A DNA stretch of 8,919 nt, taken from Ignavibacteria bacterium (GTDB lineage: Bacteria > Bacteroidota > Ignavibacteria > Ignavibacteriales > Melioribacteraceae). Location of the stretch: the NCBI GenBank assembly GCA_027347545.1, contig DAIEQT010000411.1:1-8919 (forward strand), written 5' to 3'. The translations under genes were made by a program, and so were the position numbers. The notes below the pieces were generated by a model. The model saw only the letters and a program-made list of their open reading frames with translations, had not been told where the DNA came from and made no database searches. This document shows, one piece after another, positions 7,520 to 8,919 of the stretch. Positions within the stretch are counted from its first letter, which is position 1. Each line of letters begins with the position of its first letter.

Positions 7520-8689
7520 CTAATCGAACGCAGCAAAGCCAGTTATGTCCTCTCCAATTATGAGCGTATGCATCTCGTGAGTACCTTCGTAAGTTTTCAC
7601 CGATTCCAAATTATTAGCGTGCCTCATAATCGGGTATTCATCCAGAATTCCATTTGCACCAAGAATTTCCCGAGCTACACGCGCGATATCTAAAGCCTTT
7701 TCGCAATTATTTCTTTTTGCCATCGAAACATGAGTGTGTTTACACTGATTTTTGTCTTTTAACCTCCCCATCTGAAGATTGAGTAACTGAGCTTTAGTAA
7801 TTTCTGTTATCATATAAACAAGTTTTTCTTGAGTTATCTGATAAGCGGCAATTGGTTTGCTGAACTGAACACGAGATTTAGCGTATTCAAGCGCCGAATC
7901 GTAACAAGCCATCATAGAGCCAACAACGCCCCATGCAATGCCGTAGCGGGCCTGTGTGAGGCACATAAGTGCAGATTTCAATCCTTGTGTGTTCGGCAAA
8001 ATGTTCTCTTCGGGAATAAATACATCCTGGAAAATGAGTTCAGAAGTGACTGAAGCTTTCAGCGAATGTTTACCCTTCATTTCAGGGGCTTCAAATCCTT
8101 TTGTTCCTTTTTCCACCAGAAAACCGTGAACAACACCATCCATTTTTGCCCAGACAACTGCAACATCTGCAACTGTACCATTTGTAATCCACATTTTGGC
8201 GCCATTAAGAAGATAGCCGCCATCAACCTTTTCTGCTTTCGTAATTAATCCACCCGGATTTGAACCGTAATCGGGTTCAGTCAGACCAAAACAACCAAGC
8301 TTTTCACCGGTAGCTAATTTTGGAAGCCAGTAGTCTTTCTGTTCCTCACTTCCAAAAGTGTAAATTGGGTACATAACTAAAGCACTTTGTACAGAAACAA
8401 AGCTTCTTAAGCCACTGTCTCCTCTTTCCAATTCTTGCATAGCTAACCCATAAGCAACGTTATTCATTTCCGGGCAACCATACTTTTGTGGCAGAGTAAT
8501 TCCAAACAAGCCCATTTCGCCAAGCTTAGGAACTAAGTGTTTAGGAAATTTCTCATCGTGGTAAAACTTTTCGATAATCGGTAGGACTTCTGCATCAACA
8601 TACTCTCGTACTGAATCGCGCACCATAATCTCATCTTCATTCAACAAGCTTTCTAAATTGTAATAATCAATTTTGTTCATGAGAGGCAT
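7520..8689 (-). CDS. Acyl-CoA dehydrogenase, glutaryl-CoA dehydrogenase-like
   Basis: This FAD enzyme oxidises an acyl-CoA, passing electrons to electron-transfer flavoprotein. From ATG at 8689 it has 389 residues, standard for the family. It shows VAYGLAMQELERGDSGLRS (78-96), QSALVMYPIYTFGSEEQK (101-118), the FAD/substrate segment LGCFGLTEPDYGSNPGG (131-147), MWITNG (166-171), ARYGIAWGVVGS (247-258), KRNNCEKALDIAR (325-337), LGANGI (343-348) and YEGTHEMH (367-374). Catalytic base E368 is in the position used by glutaryl-CoA dehydrogenases, and R95 matches the arginine that binds the glutaryl carboxylate there. These residues and the whole pattern favour glutaryl-CoA dehydrogenase (lysine/tryptophan or aromatic breakdown), though another short-chain substrate is possible. 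The frame extends upstream to an ATG at 8776, but that would overlap the recX end and add an unrelated hydrophobic stretch. GGTGA precedes 8689; ATG at 8680 is an alternative. A terminator follows the TAG stop. Confidence 0.92.
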   Translation of the reverse strand: MPLMNKIDYYNLESLLNEDEIMVRDSVREYVDAEVLPIIEKFYHDEKFPKHLVPKLGEMGLFGITLPQKYGCPEMNNVAYGLAMQELERGDSGLRSFVSVQSALVMYPIYTFGSEEQKDYWLPKLATGEKLGCFGLTEPDYGSNPGGLITKAEKVDGGYLLNGAKMWITNGTVADVAVVWAKMDGVVHGFLVEKGTKGFEAPEMKGKHSLKASVTSELIFQDVFIPEENILPNTQGLKSALMCLTQARYGIAWGVVGSMMACYDSALEYAKSRVQFSKPIAAYQITQEKLVYMITEITKAQLLNLQMGRLKDKNQCKHTHVSMAKRNNCEKALDIARVAREILGANGILDEYPIMRHANNLESVKTYEGTHEMHTLIIGEDITGFAAFD

Positions 8690-8693
8690 GATA

Positions 8694-8698
8694 TCACC
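8694..8698 (-). promoter_or_regulatory. Probable ribosome binding site choosing the dehydrogenase start
   Basis: GGTGA on the minus strand lies 4 nt before the ATG at 8689 and would be 13 nt from the ATG at 8680, so it favours the former. The site is moderate in strength and spacing is slightly short. The 55 bases between the recX stop and this ATG (8690-8744) otherwise hold a T run next to recX and no promoter I could recognise. Confidence 0.45.
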
Positions 8699-8744
8699 AT
8701 TAATTGTGTACCTAAAAATAAAGAAGAGTGCCGTGAGAAAAAAA

Positions 8745-8919
8745 TTAATCTTCTTGCAGCAGTTGAAGTTTTGCAATTACTTGTCGAATAAGATCGCTTT
8801 CGTACCCTTTTCCGGCTAAAAACGAATATAATTTAGCGGAGATTTTTCTCTCTTCAGTTTCTTTTTTTCTGATCTGAAGCAGTTTCTTTCGAGCAATCTC
8901 GGTTGCATTTTCAATGTAC
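8745..8919 (-). CDS. recX: Regulatory protein RecX, C-terminal fragment (5' part outside window)
   Basis: Reading the minus strand from base 8918, 57 residues are open to a TAA at 8747-8745. They include ENATEIARKKL, then a basic stretch, then ERKISAKLYSFLAGKGYESD and LIRQVIAKLQ. This matches the last helical repeat of RecX, whose family ends with a K/R-rich helix, then LxxFLxRRGFxxxxIxxVL. RecX binds the RecA filament and limits its activity. The fragment is too short to judge the whole protein. It ends 55 bases before the dehydrogenase start on the same strand; no strong terminator separates them, only a run of seven T after the stop, so read-through into the dehydrogenase gene is possible. 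Confidence 0.8.
   Translation of the reverse strand, partial: YIENATEIARKKLLQIRKKETEERKISAKLYSFLAGKGYESDLIRQVIAKLQLLQED

Noticed and set aside
8690..8744. Promoter for the dehydrogenase gene in the gap after recX
   Set aside because: I found neither a good -35/-10 pair nor a Bacteroidota-type TAnnTTTG element; the gap may simply be transcribed from upstream.
8738..8790. Possible intrinsic terminator of recX (T7 run after its stop)
   Set aside because: The run of seven T is real, but the bases before it offer only 4-5 bp stems with long loops (such as TTGCA/TGCAA), too weak to call.
1..8919. Mobile elements, CRISPR arrays, tRNA or rRNA genes, toxin-antitoxin pairs or defence genes
   Set aside because: No repeats, inverted termini, transposase motifs or RNA-gene signatures were seen. 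Every stretch over about 60 bases is covered by a supported gene.

Overview
The window looks like a chromosomal housekeeping segment of an AT-rich bacterium of the Bacteroidota/Chlorobi/Ignavibacteria type. This assignment is inferred from the style of the proteins: a methylcrotonyl-CoA-carboxylase-like beta subunit, a glutaryl-CoA-dehydrogenase-like enzyme, an NtrC-type regulator, and a GT4 glycosyltransferase starting with a YYYPPMG motif. Tight gene packing and several weak ribosome binding sites also fit. No rRNA, tRNA, mobile element, CRISPR array or phage gene was seen. Codon and base use look even throughout.

The left part (1-3412) is a plus-strand run of four genes with almost no spacing. 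It starts with the 3' part of an acyl-CoA carboxylase beta subunit (mccB-like). An unrecognised exported protein follows after 12 nt. A sigma-54-dependent response regulator overlaps that gene in ATGA, and a HinT-type HIT hydrolase starts 2 nt after the regulator. The run reads as one operon. No histidine kinase for the regulator is visible.

The right part (3414-8919) is entirely minus strand. In transcription order it holds the 3' end of recX (cut by the window edge), a glutaryl-CoA-dehydrogenase-like acyl-CoA dehydrogenase, a clear intrinsic terminator, guaB (IMP dehydrogenase), a GT4-like glycosyltransferase and purD. The glycosyltransferase stop and the purD start share a base (TAATG). 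guaB and purD are both purine-synthesis genes, and the glycosyltransferase sits between them. The two gene runs meet tail to tail at 3412/3414 with a single base between the stop codons.

I did not find a convincing undescribed multi-gene system. The items most worth a second look are: the unrecognised exported protein translationally coupled to an orphan NtrC-type regulator; the terminator hairpin placed about 20 nt before guaB; and the 1-nt convergent junction. The recX fragment at the right edge is too short to stand out as an open frame, but it is well supported and fixes the start of the dehydrogenase gene.
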